From positions 1 to 64,000 of the forward strand of contig CAJMSE010000002.1 in NCBI GenBank assembly GCA_905216025.1: a stretch of DNA of 64,000 bases, read 5' to 3'. This document shows, in pieces, positions 17,419 through 24,888 of the stretch. The notes under the pieces were generated by a model. That model was given only the letters and a program-made list of their open reading frames with translations. It searched no databases and was not told the origin of the DNA. The stretch's first letter is position 1, and the number at the start of each line of letters is the position of its first letter. This stretch comes from an uncultured bacterium. Its GTDB lineage: Bacteria > Bacteroidota > Bacteroidia > Bacteroidales > Bacteroidaceae. The position numbers and the translations under genes were made by a program.

Positions 17419-17493
17419 GGTTCCGTAGCTCAGTTGGATTAGAGCAACGCCCTTCTAAGGCGTGGGTCTAGGGTTCGAATCCCTACGGAATCA
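17419..17493 (+). tRNA. tRNA-Arg (anticodon TCT)
   Basis: A 75-nt cloverleaf can be drawn. The acceptor stem pairs GGTTCCG with CGGAATC (one G-U), the D arm is GCTC..GAGC, the anticodon stem is ACGCC/GGCGT with loop CTTCTAA giving anticodon TCT, and the T arm is TAGGG TTCGAAT CCCTA. The 3' CCA is not encoded (CCGG follows). It has its own promoter and terminator. Confidence 0.95.
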
Positions 17494-17497
17494 CCGG

Positions 17498-17525
17498 AGG
17501 AGCACCGTTATGGTGCTCCTTTTTT
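17498..17525 (+). terminator. Intrinsic terminator after tRNA-Arg
   Basis: AGGAGCACC (17498-17506) pairs with GGTGCTCCT (17512-17520) around GTTAT and is followed by a T run. Confidence 0.85.
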
Positions 17526-17551
17526 ATTGCCGTCGGCGGGCTTTGCGGGCC

Positions 17552-18010
17552 TTATACAACTGCCGCAGTCATTTCCTTTCCTATTGCGGCAATCCCGTTC
17601 TTGATCTTATTCATTGTTTCGGCGTTCGGTTTCCAAACCCCATATCTGAAGCGGGCAAGTTTAGTCCAGTGCATGCCGATATATTCGGCAAATGCTTTCA
17701 TGTCAAGACAGGGGATGCGCGACAGGAGATTATTTACCTCGTTGTCATAGTTTACGGTCTCTTTTTCAAGGAAATTGGTGATGTATATGTCCTCGTCCAA
17801 CTCTTCCCACCGTATGCTTCTGCCCTCATCCCATATATAATACTTCTCACGCTGGGGCACAATAGCATTAAACAGAGGGGGAAACGCCTCCAATGGCTGG
17901 CTTTTCTGCTCCCCTTTGTCGGTCAGGATGAAGATGCTTCCGTTATCAAACCATACCTTTCTGATACTGTCGTTCATAATCTCAATTGCTTTTATCCGTG
18001 AAAACTTCAT
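17552..18010 (-). CDS. DUF2442 protein with C-terminal HTH-like tail
   Basis: A 152-aa protein if started at the ATG at 18010 (MKFSRIKAIEIM); an in-frame ATG at 18031 would add 7 residues. The first ~80 residues fit the DUF2442 family: IRKVWFDNGS, the Phe-Pro-Pro-Leu segment, and the hallmark GRSIRWEELDEDI. The tail from ~residue 110 (MKAFAEYIGMHWTKLARF) looks like an Xre-type helix-turn-helix, as found on many DUF2442 proteins, which are often paired with toxin-antitoxin-like DUF4160 partners. No partner gene is adjacent. The gene appears lower in G+C than its neighbours and stands alone just after a tRNA gene, which would fit acquisition by transfer. Confidence 0.8.
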   Translation of the reverse strand: MKFSRIKAIEIMNDSIRKVWFDNGSIFILTDKGEQKSQPLEAFPPLFNAIVPQREKYYIWDEGRSIRWEELDEDIYITNFLEKETVNYDNEVNNLLSRIPCLDMKAFAEYIGMHWTKLARFRYGVWKPNAETMNKIKNGIAAIGKEMTAAVV

Positions 18011-18078
18011 GCCATGCGGCAATGATATCATCCCTATAGAAGACCACAGTGTCTATAAATGTTTTGTTTTTCCATTTA

Positions 18079-18109
18079 CAAATGTAGGATATAAATTTAT
18101 ATCAGGCAA
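18079..18109 (-). promoter_or_regulatory. Consensus promoter of the DUF2442 gene
   Basis: On the minus strand: TTG (18107-18109), 20-nt spacer, TACATTTG (18079-18086), located 69 nt upstream of the ATG at 18010. Confidence 0.65.
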
Positions 18110-18177
18110 GTTTTAAACAGCTTTTTTGCGTTTTTTTCTTTGTTCTGGCGTTGTGAAGGGTAGCTTCTGACGTTGCG

Positions 18178-18322
18178 ATGAGGCCGTTCTGACGGTGCGG
18201 CGGATAGGGTTTGACGGTGCGGCGGATTGCCCGCCGATGCTGTCTGCTGCCTGTCAAAAGTGTTTTTGAGAGCTATCAAAAGTGTTTTTGACGGCTAAGC
18301 TAAGTGCTTTTGAGAGTTGGGC
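18178..18322 (+). repeat. Intergenic repeat family, copy A
   Basis: The first of three related copies (others at 41985-42145 and 59080-59230), all in the same orientation. It begins with GAGGCCGTTCTGACGGTG, continues through a G/C-rich part with further TTTGACGGTGC and CCGC-rich segments, and ends in a short tandem of about 22-24-bp units each carrying TCAAAAGTGTTTTTGA or a close variant (18253, 18276, and a degenerate unit near 18300). Each unit can form a small hairpin. No coding potential is seen. Confidence 0.75.
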
Positions 18323-18381
18323 GGAATGTCTTGGCGTATAGTCGGGACTCAGTATAAAATCTGCGGGGAACGAATTGAGTC

Positions 18382-18526
18382 GTAGGGACAGAGTCTTGTC
18401 TTTGTCCGCAGCCCGTAAGGGCTAAATCACAGGTAGATAGGTATTCATGGCTTATGCACAAAGACATTTTTTTTGCCATCCCAAAGCCCTTGCGGGTTAC
18501 GGCCAAAGACAAGGCTCTGGCCCTAC
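18382..18526. repeat. Large imperfect inverted repeat (42-bp arms)
   Basis: The arm 18382-18423 is the reverse complement of 18485-18526 at 36 of 42 positions, separated by 61 nt containing a T8 run. It contains no gene. It could be a miniature inverted-repeat element, a structured RNA, or a remnant of one. No target-site duplication was recognised. It lies beside repeat copy A in the 677-bp gap between 18011 and 18687. Confidence 0.7.
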
Positions 18527-18598
18527 TGGCTGATGATATTATCAATTAAGACAATCAGCATTGATTTTCTACGGGGCTATTGTCGGGAGCATACAGAA

Positions 18599-18635
18599 TA
18601 TCCTTGCCTTTTGCTTTCGGGCAAAGGACAAGGAT
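18599..18635. terminator. Hairpin downstream of the outer-membrane barrel gene
   Basis: ATCCTTG..TTTTGC pairs imperfectly with GCAAAGG..CAAGGAT around a TTTCG-type loop, 50-90 nt beyond the stop of the minus-strand gene ending at 18688. There is no U tract. Confidence 0.4.
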
Positions 18636-18687
18636 TGGCATGGTGCGGCTGAATCCTTGCAGGCGTAGTGCCAGCCGGATGCAGGGG

Positions 18688-21603
18688 TTATTTCTTGGGT
18701 TTCATCTTGAACTGATAGGCAACGCTCAGCATCATGTAGTGGCTCAGTCTGTCCATGCGGCTCGAGGTGAACGAGTCGCTGTCGCTCCAGTAATAGTTGT
18801 GGGAGACGTTGTTGAAGATGTCGAACGCGGCGAATTTGAGTATCAGCGACTTGTCCTTTAGTAGCGTGCGGCTCATAAAGACGTTCCAAATGAGAAACTC
18901 CTCCGTGGGCATTCCGGCTATAGAGCTGCCCTGCCTGTCCCATTGCAGCGTGGTGGACAGCTGAAGGTTGACGACGGGGATGGTATACTGGAAATGACCG
19001 TTTATCTGATAGTTCCACGATTTATAGTTTTCTGTCGACGGGTCGTCATACCGCGTCCGTTCATAGCTTAGCCTGCCGCTGATGCTTGCCGTCAGCGTTC
19101 CCTTGGTGTATCTGGCCGACATTGACGGGTATACCGACGTCTTTCCGGCATCATAGAGCCGGGCGGCATCTTCGCCGCTGGTCATCCGGAACACCTCGCT
19201 GCAATCGTGTTTCACGAAGCAGTCGGCGCTCAGCTGCCACTCCTGGCTCTTTCCAAGCATCACCGTAGTCCCGACATTAGCCTGTGCATTCCACCTGCGG
19301 TTGCCGTTCTGTGGCTGATAGGTGTATGCTCCCGTCACTCTGTCGTAGCTGTATCCTCTCATCAGCGGGTCGGTGTGATATTCCGCCCGCGCGTTCGTCC
19401 TGAGCATCAGGCGGTTGTTTTTCGTCCTGTGGTTGAAGCCGATGAAGGTGGTGTACGAGTGTTCTGTCTTCAACCGGGGATTTCCTTTCTGTATTCTCAG
19501 CGGGTCGGTGTCGTCCGTGATGTTGAGAAGGTCGTATGTGGAGGGCAGCATGGTGTTGTGCCAGAAGTTTGCCGCGAACCAGCTGCGCCACCGGTTCCAC
19601 TGCATGTTGAAGTTGATGTTGCCGTTGAAGAGTACCTTTGTGCGCCGTGCTACCGTGTCAACTTCTCCCCGCTGGAGGGCCTGCTTCTCGTTGCAGATGT
19701 ATAGCGGCAGGTGGAAACGCAGGAACACGGACGTGCTGTCGGTGCGCTTGTCGTAGTAGAAGTGCAGTCCCGACTGTGAGTTGCGCGTCATCTGGTTGCG
19801 GTGGTAGCTGTCCGATGCCGACATGGCCTGTGCCAATAGGGTCGGATCGGCCGGGTACGTGCCGAGCGGCTGTTCGCCCGGCAGCCATCCATCGAGGCGC
19901 TCGAGGCGGTAATAGCGGTCGGAAGAGGTTGCGTTTTCCTGGTTATACAGCGTGTATATGCGCCATGTCCAGTTGCTGAGGAAGTTCAGGTAGTACTCCC
20001 CGCGCACCTCATAGCGGTATTTTCTCGAGGGCGTGTCACGGTAGATGTTGCGGTAGTCGGCCGGAGTCAGCCCGTTGTAGTAGTCCGTGCGGCTGTCGGT
20101 GAATGTCTCGGAAGCGTTGTTGTCGTATGTCACGTTGGCCTCAAGCTCAATGTTGTCGCCCCACGGCAGGCGCTTGTTGGCCAGTGCCTTCTGGTAGAAA
20201 TAGAAGGTGTTGCCGTCTGACATGCCGTTTTCCGTGCTGCTGTTCACCATTGCCTCCTCCAGGGCGCTGTCTCTGTGGGGTGACATTATGGAGTCGAGGG
20301 CGGTCGATGTCTCGCCGTATCTGTCGTCGAAGTGCGTCAGCCTGGCGCTGCGCTGTCGGTTCTTGTAGTCGTTGTCGCCTACGGTGAGGTTCGTGAAGAG
20401 GTCTACCCAGATTGGAATCTTCAGCGTGAAGCTGTTTGAAAGGGAGAAGTTGCGGTTGTGTCCGGTGTTCCGTGTGTCGAAGAGGGAGTAGCTGTTGCCC
20501 TGCGGCATGAACTGCGTGGTCTGTCTGTCGCTACCGTTTGTTGATTTGTTGGCGCTTCCTCCGATGCTCAGGCTCTCCTTATAGCGTCCGTCCTTGTCGT
20601 CGATGCGGATGTTGAGGCCGGCCGTGCGTGTGGTGCGTACGCCCACGGGAGCGTTCGACGGGTCCCAGTCGCCGTTGCCGTTCGGCGTGCGCTGCTCGTT
20701 GATGTTGTTTACGTTGACGTATGCCGACACGTTGGAGTGGTCGGTGAAGCGGCTTCCGAACGCCCTGCCCAGCCATCTGTCTTCCGTCGCCGCGCCGGCC
20801 TCGGCGTTGCCCATGTAGCCTATGTTGTATTCTTTCTTCAGGCTGACGTCCATCACATACTCCTTCTCTTCGATGTTGCGGCCTATATAGCGGCTCTTGT
20901 CGGTCATGCGGTCGTAGACGTTAATCTTGTTCACCGCGCAGTGGGGCAGGTTCTCGAGCATGGCCTTGTTGTTGCCTTTGAAGAAGTCCTTGCCGTTGAG
21001 CATCAGATAGTCGACCTTCCGGCCGTTCACGGTTATCTCGCCGTCGTCGCTCAGGGTCACGCCCGGCATCTGGCGGATGAGTGCGTCGAGCATCGAGCCG
21101 TCAGGCAGTTTGAAGGCCGCGGCGTCGAACACGAGCGTGTCGCCCTTATATGCCAGTTTCACCCGCGAGCCCTTGACGACGAGCTCGTCGAGTGTCGTGT
21201 CCATGCTGCGGTGCAGGCTCTTGCGCCTCATCAGGTGCCATTTGGCATCGAAGTAGGTGTTGCGCCCCACGTGCTTGACGGTGAAGTCCACATAGCACGG
21301 TTCGTAGTCGGGATGCTCCGCCTTTATTATATAAAGTGAAGGCTCGGCCGGACGGTCGAACGAATACCACGCGTCTTTGGCCCACTGCGACCCCCCGTAG
21401 CCCACGGTAGCCGTGTCCACGACGGTGCTGTCGGCCTTCATCAGCGTTATCTTGACGTCGGGAATGCCCACTTTGGTGAGTGCATCCTTCACGTGTCCCC
21501 ACAGTTTGAAGGTGCGTTGCTTCTTCTCTTTCGGCGCGGAAGCTGCCGGGGCCGTTGCTGCGGTGAGTAGCGCGATAGTTAATAATAAGGTACTTCTTTT
21601 CAT
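18688..21603 (-). CDS. Outer-membrane beta-barrel protein with carboxypeptidase-like domain
   Basis: A 971-aa protein with a signal peptide (cleavage likely after ASA, ~23). Residues ~30-130 form a carboxypeptidase-regulatory-like beta domain (KLWGHVKDALTKVGIPDVKI). Next comes a TonB-receptor plug-like part (LDALIRQMPGVTLSDDGEITVNGRKVDYLMLNGKDFF) read here in pieces around residues 175-215, then a long barrel with alternating aromatic strands ending in AYQFKMKPKK. This fits the Bacteroidetes 'outer membrane beta-barrel family' (OMP_b-brl_3) rather than a SusC: there is no SusD partner and no N-terminal TonB box is evident. The ligand is unknown. It may have its own promoter, but I found no clear -7 box in 21604-21812. 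Confidence 0.85.
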   Translation of the reverse strand: MKRSTLLLTIALLTAATAPAASAPKEKKQRTFKLWGHVKDALTKVGIPDVKITLMKADSTVVDTATVGYGGSQWAKDAWYSFDRPAEPSLYIIKAEHPDYEPCYVDFTVKHVGRNTYFDAKWHLMRRKSLHRSMDTTLDELVVKGSRVKLAYKGDTLVFDAAAFKLPDGSMLDALIRQMPGVTLSDDGEITVNGRKVDYLMLNGKDFFKGNNKAMLENLPHCAVNKINVYDRMTDKSRYIGRNIEEKEYVMDVSLKKEYNIGYMGNAEAGAATEDRWLGRAFGSRFTDHSNVSAYVNVNNINEQRTPNGNGDWDPSNAPVGVRTTRTAGLNIRIDDKDGRYKESLSIGGSANKSTNGSDRQTTQFMPQGNSYSLFDTRNTGHNRNFSLSNSFTLKIPIWVDLFTNLTVGDNDYKNRQRSARLTHFDDRYGETSTALDSIMSPHRDSALEEAMVNSSTENGMSDGNTFYFYQKALANKRLPWGDNIELEANVTYDNNASETFTDSRTDYYNGLTPADYRNIYRDTPSRKYRYEVRGEYYLNFLSNWTWRIYTLYNQENATSSDRYYRLERLDGWLPGEQPLGTYPADPTLLAQAMSASDSYHRNQMTRNSQSGLHFYYDKRTDSTSVFLRFHLPLYICNEKQALQRGEVDTVARRTKVLFNGNINFNMQWNRWRSWFAANFWHNTMLPSTYDLLNITDDTDPLRIQKGNPRLKTEHSYTTFIGFNHRTKNNRLMLRTNARAEYHTDPLMRGYSYDRVTGAYTYQPQNGNRRWNAQANVGTTVMLGKSQEWQLSADCFVKHDCSEVFRMTSGEDAARLYDAGKTSVYPSMSARYTKGTLTASISGRLSYERTRYDDPSTENYKSWNYQINGHFQYTIPVVNLQLSTTLQWDRQGSSIAGMPTEEFLIWNVFMSRTLLKDKSLILKFAAFDIFNNVSHNYYWSDSDSFTSSRMDRLSHYMMLSVAYQFKMKPKK

Positions 21604-21766
21604 AAGGTAAAGCTGTTACGTTCTGTTATGTTCCTCCTTCCTGTTCCGGAGGTTTGCAGGCCTGTTTTCAGGCGTATGTAATAAAGACGTGTTAAGTTGC
21701 CGGAATGTTGTCACCCCCCCATTTTTATATTTGTTTAACAATACGAAAGGGTTGTTGGTATACGGC

Positions 21767-21799
21767 GCGGCCCCTCCGGGGGATACCCGGAAGGGCCGC
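21767..21799 (-). terminator. Strong GC-rich hairpin after the phosphatase gene
   Basis: GCGGCCC and TCCGGG (21767-21780) pair with CCCGGA and GGGCCGC (21786-21799) with one C-A bulge pair and a 5-nt loop. It lies just after the stop of the minus-strand gene at 21813 and probably ends the six-gene operon that starts at 28645. Confidence 0.65.
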
Positions 21800-21812
21800 A
21801 TGCGGTATATGA

Positions 21813-22622
21813 TTATGTCTGGAAGCGGATGTACGACCTGTCGTCGAACGAGTTGTTGCCCTGTATATAGGCTTTTGTTGCCTTGAAGCAGCCGATGTTC
21901 AGCGGGTCTGTCTCAAGCTGTTCGCTGAGTGCCGCCTCCGATTTCTCGAGCGTGTCGTGAAGAAACGGGTAGCCGTCGCTTGCCAGTACGATTTGCCGTT
22001 GCCTGTCGTCGGGCGTCACGACCTTCACCTTTTCCATCGGGATGTCAAAGCCGTCGACGACGGCGTAAGTCCTGTTCTGGTTCTGCATGGTATCGATTAT
22101 GCCGGGGATGATGGCTTTCCGCCCCTCGTCGTCACGCCGTATGTCGTCGACGGTGCGCTTGCCGCCTGCCAAAAAGGCTTCGATGACAGCGGCCCTGCGC
22201 TGTGCCAGCCCGGCCTCGTAGGGCTTGGGATTCTCATACAGCACACCGTCGACGAGACATTGGCAGTCGCCAACCATCCAAATCTCGTTCCTCGCGCGGC
22301 TGTATACGATGCAGCTTGCCGTGAGCCGCTCTTCCGGATGCGCGGCAAGGCGCTGCCTGTCGGCACCGTCGTACACCTTATTTATATATAGGGTGACGCC
22401 CCGGCAGAATTCCCCGACGGTTATATCGGCATTCATGCTGCCGATGAATTCCTTGATGAGCGTCATGCAGTAGCGTCCGTTTGACATGCCGGGATATATC
22501 CGTGCGGGCGACTTGCTCGTGCTTCCGTCTATCACCGCGATGAAGTCAGCGGTTGTTACGATTCCGTCTTCGGCCTCTGCCGTCCTGCTCTTTGGCGTTA
22601 TGCTTTGTTCTATTACCTTCAT
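21813..22622 (-). CDS. PP2C-like (PPM-fold) putative serine/threonine phosphatase
   Basis: A 269-aa protein. I do not recognise it as a named family, but the order of motifs is that of PPM phosphatases: an early acidic FIAVIDGST, a middle WMVGDCQ (like GDSR), LASDGYPF (like SDGLWD), and a terminal DDRSYIRF (like DNxT). These supply the metal-binding Asp residues. If active it would dephosphorylate proteins in the cytosol. Its start overlaps the 3' end of the radical-SAM gene by 77 nt in a different frame. A pseudo-phosphatase is possible since the motifs diverge. Confidence 0.65.
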   Translation of the reverse strand: MKVIEQSITPKSRTAEAEDGIVTTADFIAVIDGSTSKSPARIYPGMSNGRYCMTLIKEFIGSMNADITVGEFCRGVTLYINKVYDGADRQRLAAHPEERLTASCIVYSRARNEIWMVGDCQCLVDGVLYENPKPYEAGLAQRRAAVIEAFLAGGKRTVDDIRRDDEGRKAIIPGIIDTMQNQNRTYAVVDGFDIPMEKVKVVTPDDRQRQIVLASDGYPFLHDTLEKSEAALSEQLETDPLNIGCFKATKAYIQGNNSFDDRSYIRFQT

Positions 22623-24519
22623 GTCTGTCTGTAGGTGCTTGTCGTTCTTTCTGTCTTGAGGCCGTGCGGACCGGCGGCTGCGACCATAGCTCGCGTATCA
22701 GGTCGGGTCTTCCGATTCTTCTCAGCGACTGCTCTATGCCGCGCCGCTCCTCCGGTTTGTACCAGAAGAAGAACTGCCTTTGTGCCAGTTTCTCCCTCTG
22801 TGTCTTGGCGCTGTATACCGGTTCCATCGTGTAGGGGTCGAATCCGGTGTACCATGTCTCGGTGCTCACCGTCATTGGGGTGGGCGTGAAGTCCTGTATC
22901 TGCTCGAGATGGAAGTCGAGCCGCTTCGTCGTCACGGCCAGCTCGGCCATGTCGGCCTCCCCGCAGCCCGGGTGGCTGCTGATGAAATACGGTATAATCT
23001 GCTGGTTCAGGTTTTCCTCGCGGTTGATACGGTCAAATATCCGCTTGAACTCATAGAACTGGCTGAAGGGCGGTTTGCGCATCAGCCTGAGCACGTTGTC
23101 GCATGTATGCTCCGGCGCCACCTTCAGACGGCCGCTCACATGGCGGCATATCAGTTCGCGGGTATATTCCGCCGCAGCCCTGTTCACGGCCTCGTCCTTG
23201 CTCCTGTGCAGCAGGAGGTCGTAGCGCACGCCGCTTCCGATAAAGCTCTTCTTCACTCCTGGGAGCGAGTCGACGGCCCGGTAGATGTCGAGCAGCGGCC
23301 GGTGGTCGGTGTTCAGGTTGGGGCATATCTGCGGATTGATGCAGCTCGGGCGCTTGCACTTGGCGCAGATGGCGGCGTTGAGGCCCCGCATGCCGTACAT
23401 GTTGGCCGAGGGACCGCCCAGGTCGGACAGGTATCCCTTGAAGTCGGGCATGGCGGTAATCTGCCGTACCTCCCTCAGTATGCTCTCTTTGGAGCGGCAT
23501 GTGATGAACTTGCCCTGGTGCGCGGATATCGTGCAGAAGGCGCAGCCGCCGAAGCAGCCGCGGTGTATGTTCACCGAATGCTTTATCATGTCGTATGCAG
23601 GGATGCGCTTGTTCTTGTATTTGGGGTGCGGCACGCGGGTGTAGGGCAGGTCGAAGGAGGCGTCGAGCTCGTCGGACGACATGGGAGGGTAGGGTGGATT
23701 GACCACGGCGAAGCGGCCGTCGACCTCCTGCAGAAGACGGCATGCGTTGATTTTGTTTGACTCCTCCTCGATGTGGCGGAAGTTCTCGGCCTCCGCCCGT
23801 TTGTCTTTGAGGCATCTCTCGTGGCTGTGCAGCAGTATGTCCGATTGCGTTATGCCGCCCGGAATGCCGTCTTTCCCGGTCAGATAGACCGTCTGCGGTA
23901 TGTCCTTGATGTCTCTGATGCTCTCTCCAGCGGCCAGCCTGCGGCATAGTTCCAGCGTCGGTTTCTCTCCCATGCCGTAGGTTATCATGTCTGCCCCGCT
24001 GTCGCAGAGGATGCACTTGCGCAGCGAGTCCTGCCAGTAGTCGTAGTGTGTGAGGCGGCGCAGCGAAGCCTCGATGCCGCCGAGGACTACCGGAACGTCG
24101 GGAAACAGCTCTTTCAGAATCCTTGTGTATACTATCGTGGGATATTCGGGACGCATATCGTGGCGGCCGTCGGGGCTGTAGGCATCTTCCGAGCGCAGCC
24201 GCCTGTTGGCCGTATACTTGTTCACCATGGAGTCCATACACCCTGGTGAGATGCCGAAGAACAGCCGCGGGCGTCCGAGTTTCTTGAAGTCGCGGTAGTC
24301 TCCGTGCCAGTCGGGCTGGGGAACGATGGCTACCTTGTAGCCAGCCGCCTCCATGATGCGGCCTATCACGGCCGCCCCGAACGACGGGTGGTCAACGTAG
24401 GCATCGCCGGAGAAAAGTATGACGTCGGCCTGCTGCCATCCGCGAAGCTCCATTTCCTTCTTCGTTGTCGGCAGGAAGTCGGTTAATCTGTACTCCATCT
24501 GTTCCTTTGTCTTGTTCAT
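22546..24519 (-). CDS. YgiQ-family radical SAM protein
   Basis: About 657 aa from the ATG at 24519 (MNKTKEQMEYRLTDFLP), chosen because it falls 16 nt after the previous stop; an ATG at 24498 is an alternative. N-terminal B12-binding-like part (GWQQADVILFSGDAYVDHP, FFGISPGCMDSMVNKYT), then the radical SAM core with CFGGCAFC ligating the 4Fe-4S cluster, and the YgiQ C-terminal region (FTPTPMTVSTCHYY-like, here FTPTPMTVSTETWYTG). Function of YgiQ proteins is not established. The last ~40 residues are a basic low-complexity tail overlapping the phosphatase start. Confidence 0.9.
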   Translation of the reverse strand: MNKTKEQMEYRLTDFLPTTKKEMELRGWQQADVILFSGDAYVDHPSFGAAVIGRIMEAAGYKVAIVPQPDWHGDYRDFKKLGRPRLFFGISPGCMDSMVNKYTANRRLRSEDAYSPDGRHDMRPEYPTIVYTRILKELFPDVPVVLGGIEASLRRLTHYDYWQDSLRKCILCDSGADMITYGMGEKPTLELCRRLAAGESIRDIKDIPQTVYLTGKDGIPGGITQSDILLHSHERCLKDKRAEAENFRHIEEESNKINACRLLQEVDGRFAVVNPPYPPMSSDELDASFDLPYTRVPHPKYKNKRIPAYDMIKHSVNIHRGCFGGCAFCTISAHQGKFITCRSKESILREVRQITAMPDFKGYLSDLGGPSANMYGMRGLNAAICAKCKRPSCINPQICPNLNTDHRPLLDIYRAVDSLPGVKKSFIGSGVRYDLLLHRSKDEAVNRAAAEYTRELICRHVSGRLKVAPEHTCDNVLRLMRKPPFSQFYEFKRIFDRINREENLNQQIIPYFISSHPGCGEADMAELAVTTKRLDFHLEQIQDFTPTPMTVSTETWYTGFDPYTMEPVYSAKTQREKLAQRQFFFWYKPEERRGIEQSLRRIGRPDLIRELWSQPPVRTASRQKERQAPTDRHEGNRTKHNAKEQDGRGRRRNRNNR

Positions 24520-24535
24520 CTGCTGGTTCCCGGTG

Positions 24536-24850
24536 TCACTCTTCCACGGCCGTGGCGTTGCTTTCCTTCCACTCGATGAACAGCAGCACGAGCTTCTGGA
24601 GGCCAAATGCCTTCATGTTGGGATGGTATATCACGTCGAGGCAGAGGTCAAGGAGTGCCTTGTCGCTGTTCTCGGCAGACTCGAGTATCGAGCGGACGTT
24701 GAGCCTCAGCTTCTCCAGCACCTGCTCGTCCACGTATCCGTTGCTGTCTATCAGGTCTCTGAACAGTGAGTAACGGTCTATCGTGTGCATGTGTTCGTCA
24801 CTTATGCTGATGCTCCGTGTACCGGAGAGGTTTGCTTGAATCTTAAACAT
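24536..24850 (-). CDS. Small conserved-type protein of unknown function
   Basis: A 104-aa acidic, soluble, mostly helical protein without signal peptide (MFKIQANLSG at the N-terminus; later YSLFRDLID and LQKLVLLFIEWK). I do not recognise a family. It is 38 nt downstream of the amidase-like gene and 16 nt upstream of the YgiQ gene, both on the same strand, so it belongs to that operon. Confidence 0.6.
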   Translation of the reverse strand: MFKIQANLSGTRSISISDEHMHTIDRYSLFRDLIDSNGYVDEQVLEKLRLNVRSILESAENSDKALLDLCLDVIYHPNMKAFGLQKLVLLFIEWKESNATAVEE

Positions 24851-24888
24851 AATGTATTGTTTATTTGTTCGTTAATTGTCTTTCGTTG

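Noticed and set aside
17419..17493. tRNA-Arg as attachment site of an integrated element
   Set aside because: No direct repeat of the tRNA 3' end and no integrase gene downstream.
17462..18001. Plus-strand frame beginning in tRNA-Arg
   Set aside because: It runs antisense through the DUF2442 gene, which has the family hallmark motif and a consensus promoter.
18253..18322. CRISPR-like repeats with TCAAAAGTGTTTTTGA
   Set aside because: Intervals are only ~7 nt and themselves similar; similar blocks recur at two other places, so this is a dispersed repeat.
18688..21603. SusC-type TonB receptor
   Set aside because: No SusD gene follows and the N-terminal TonB-box/SusC signature was not seen; the barrel protein fits the OMP_b-brl_3 type better.
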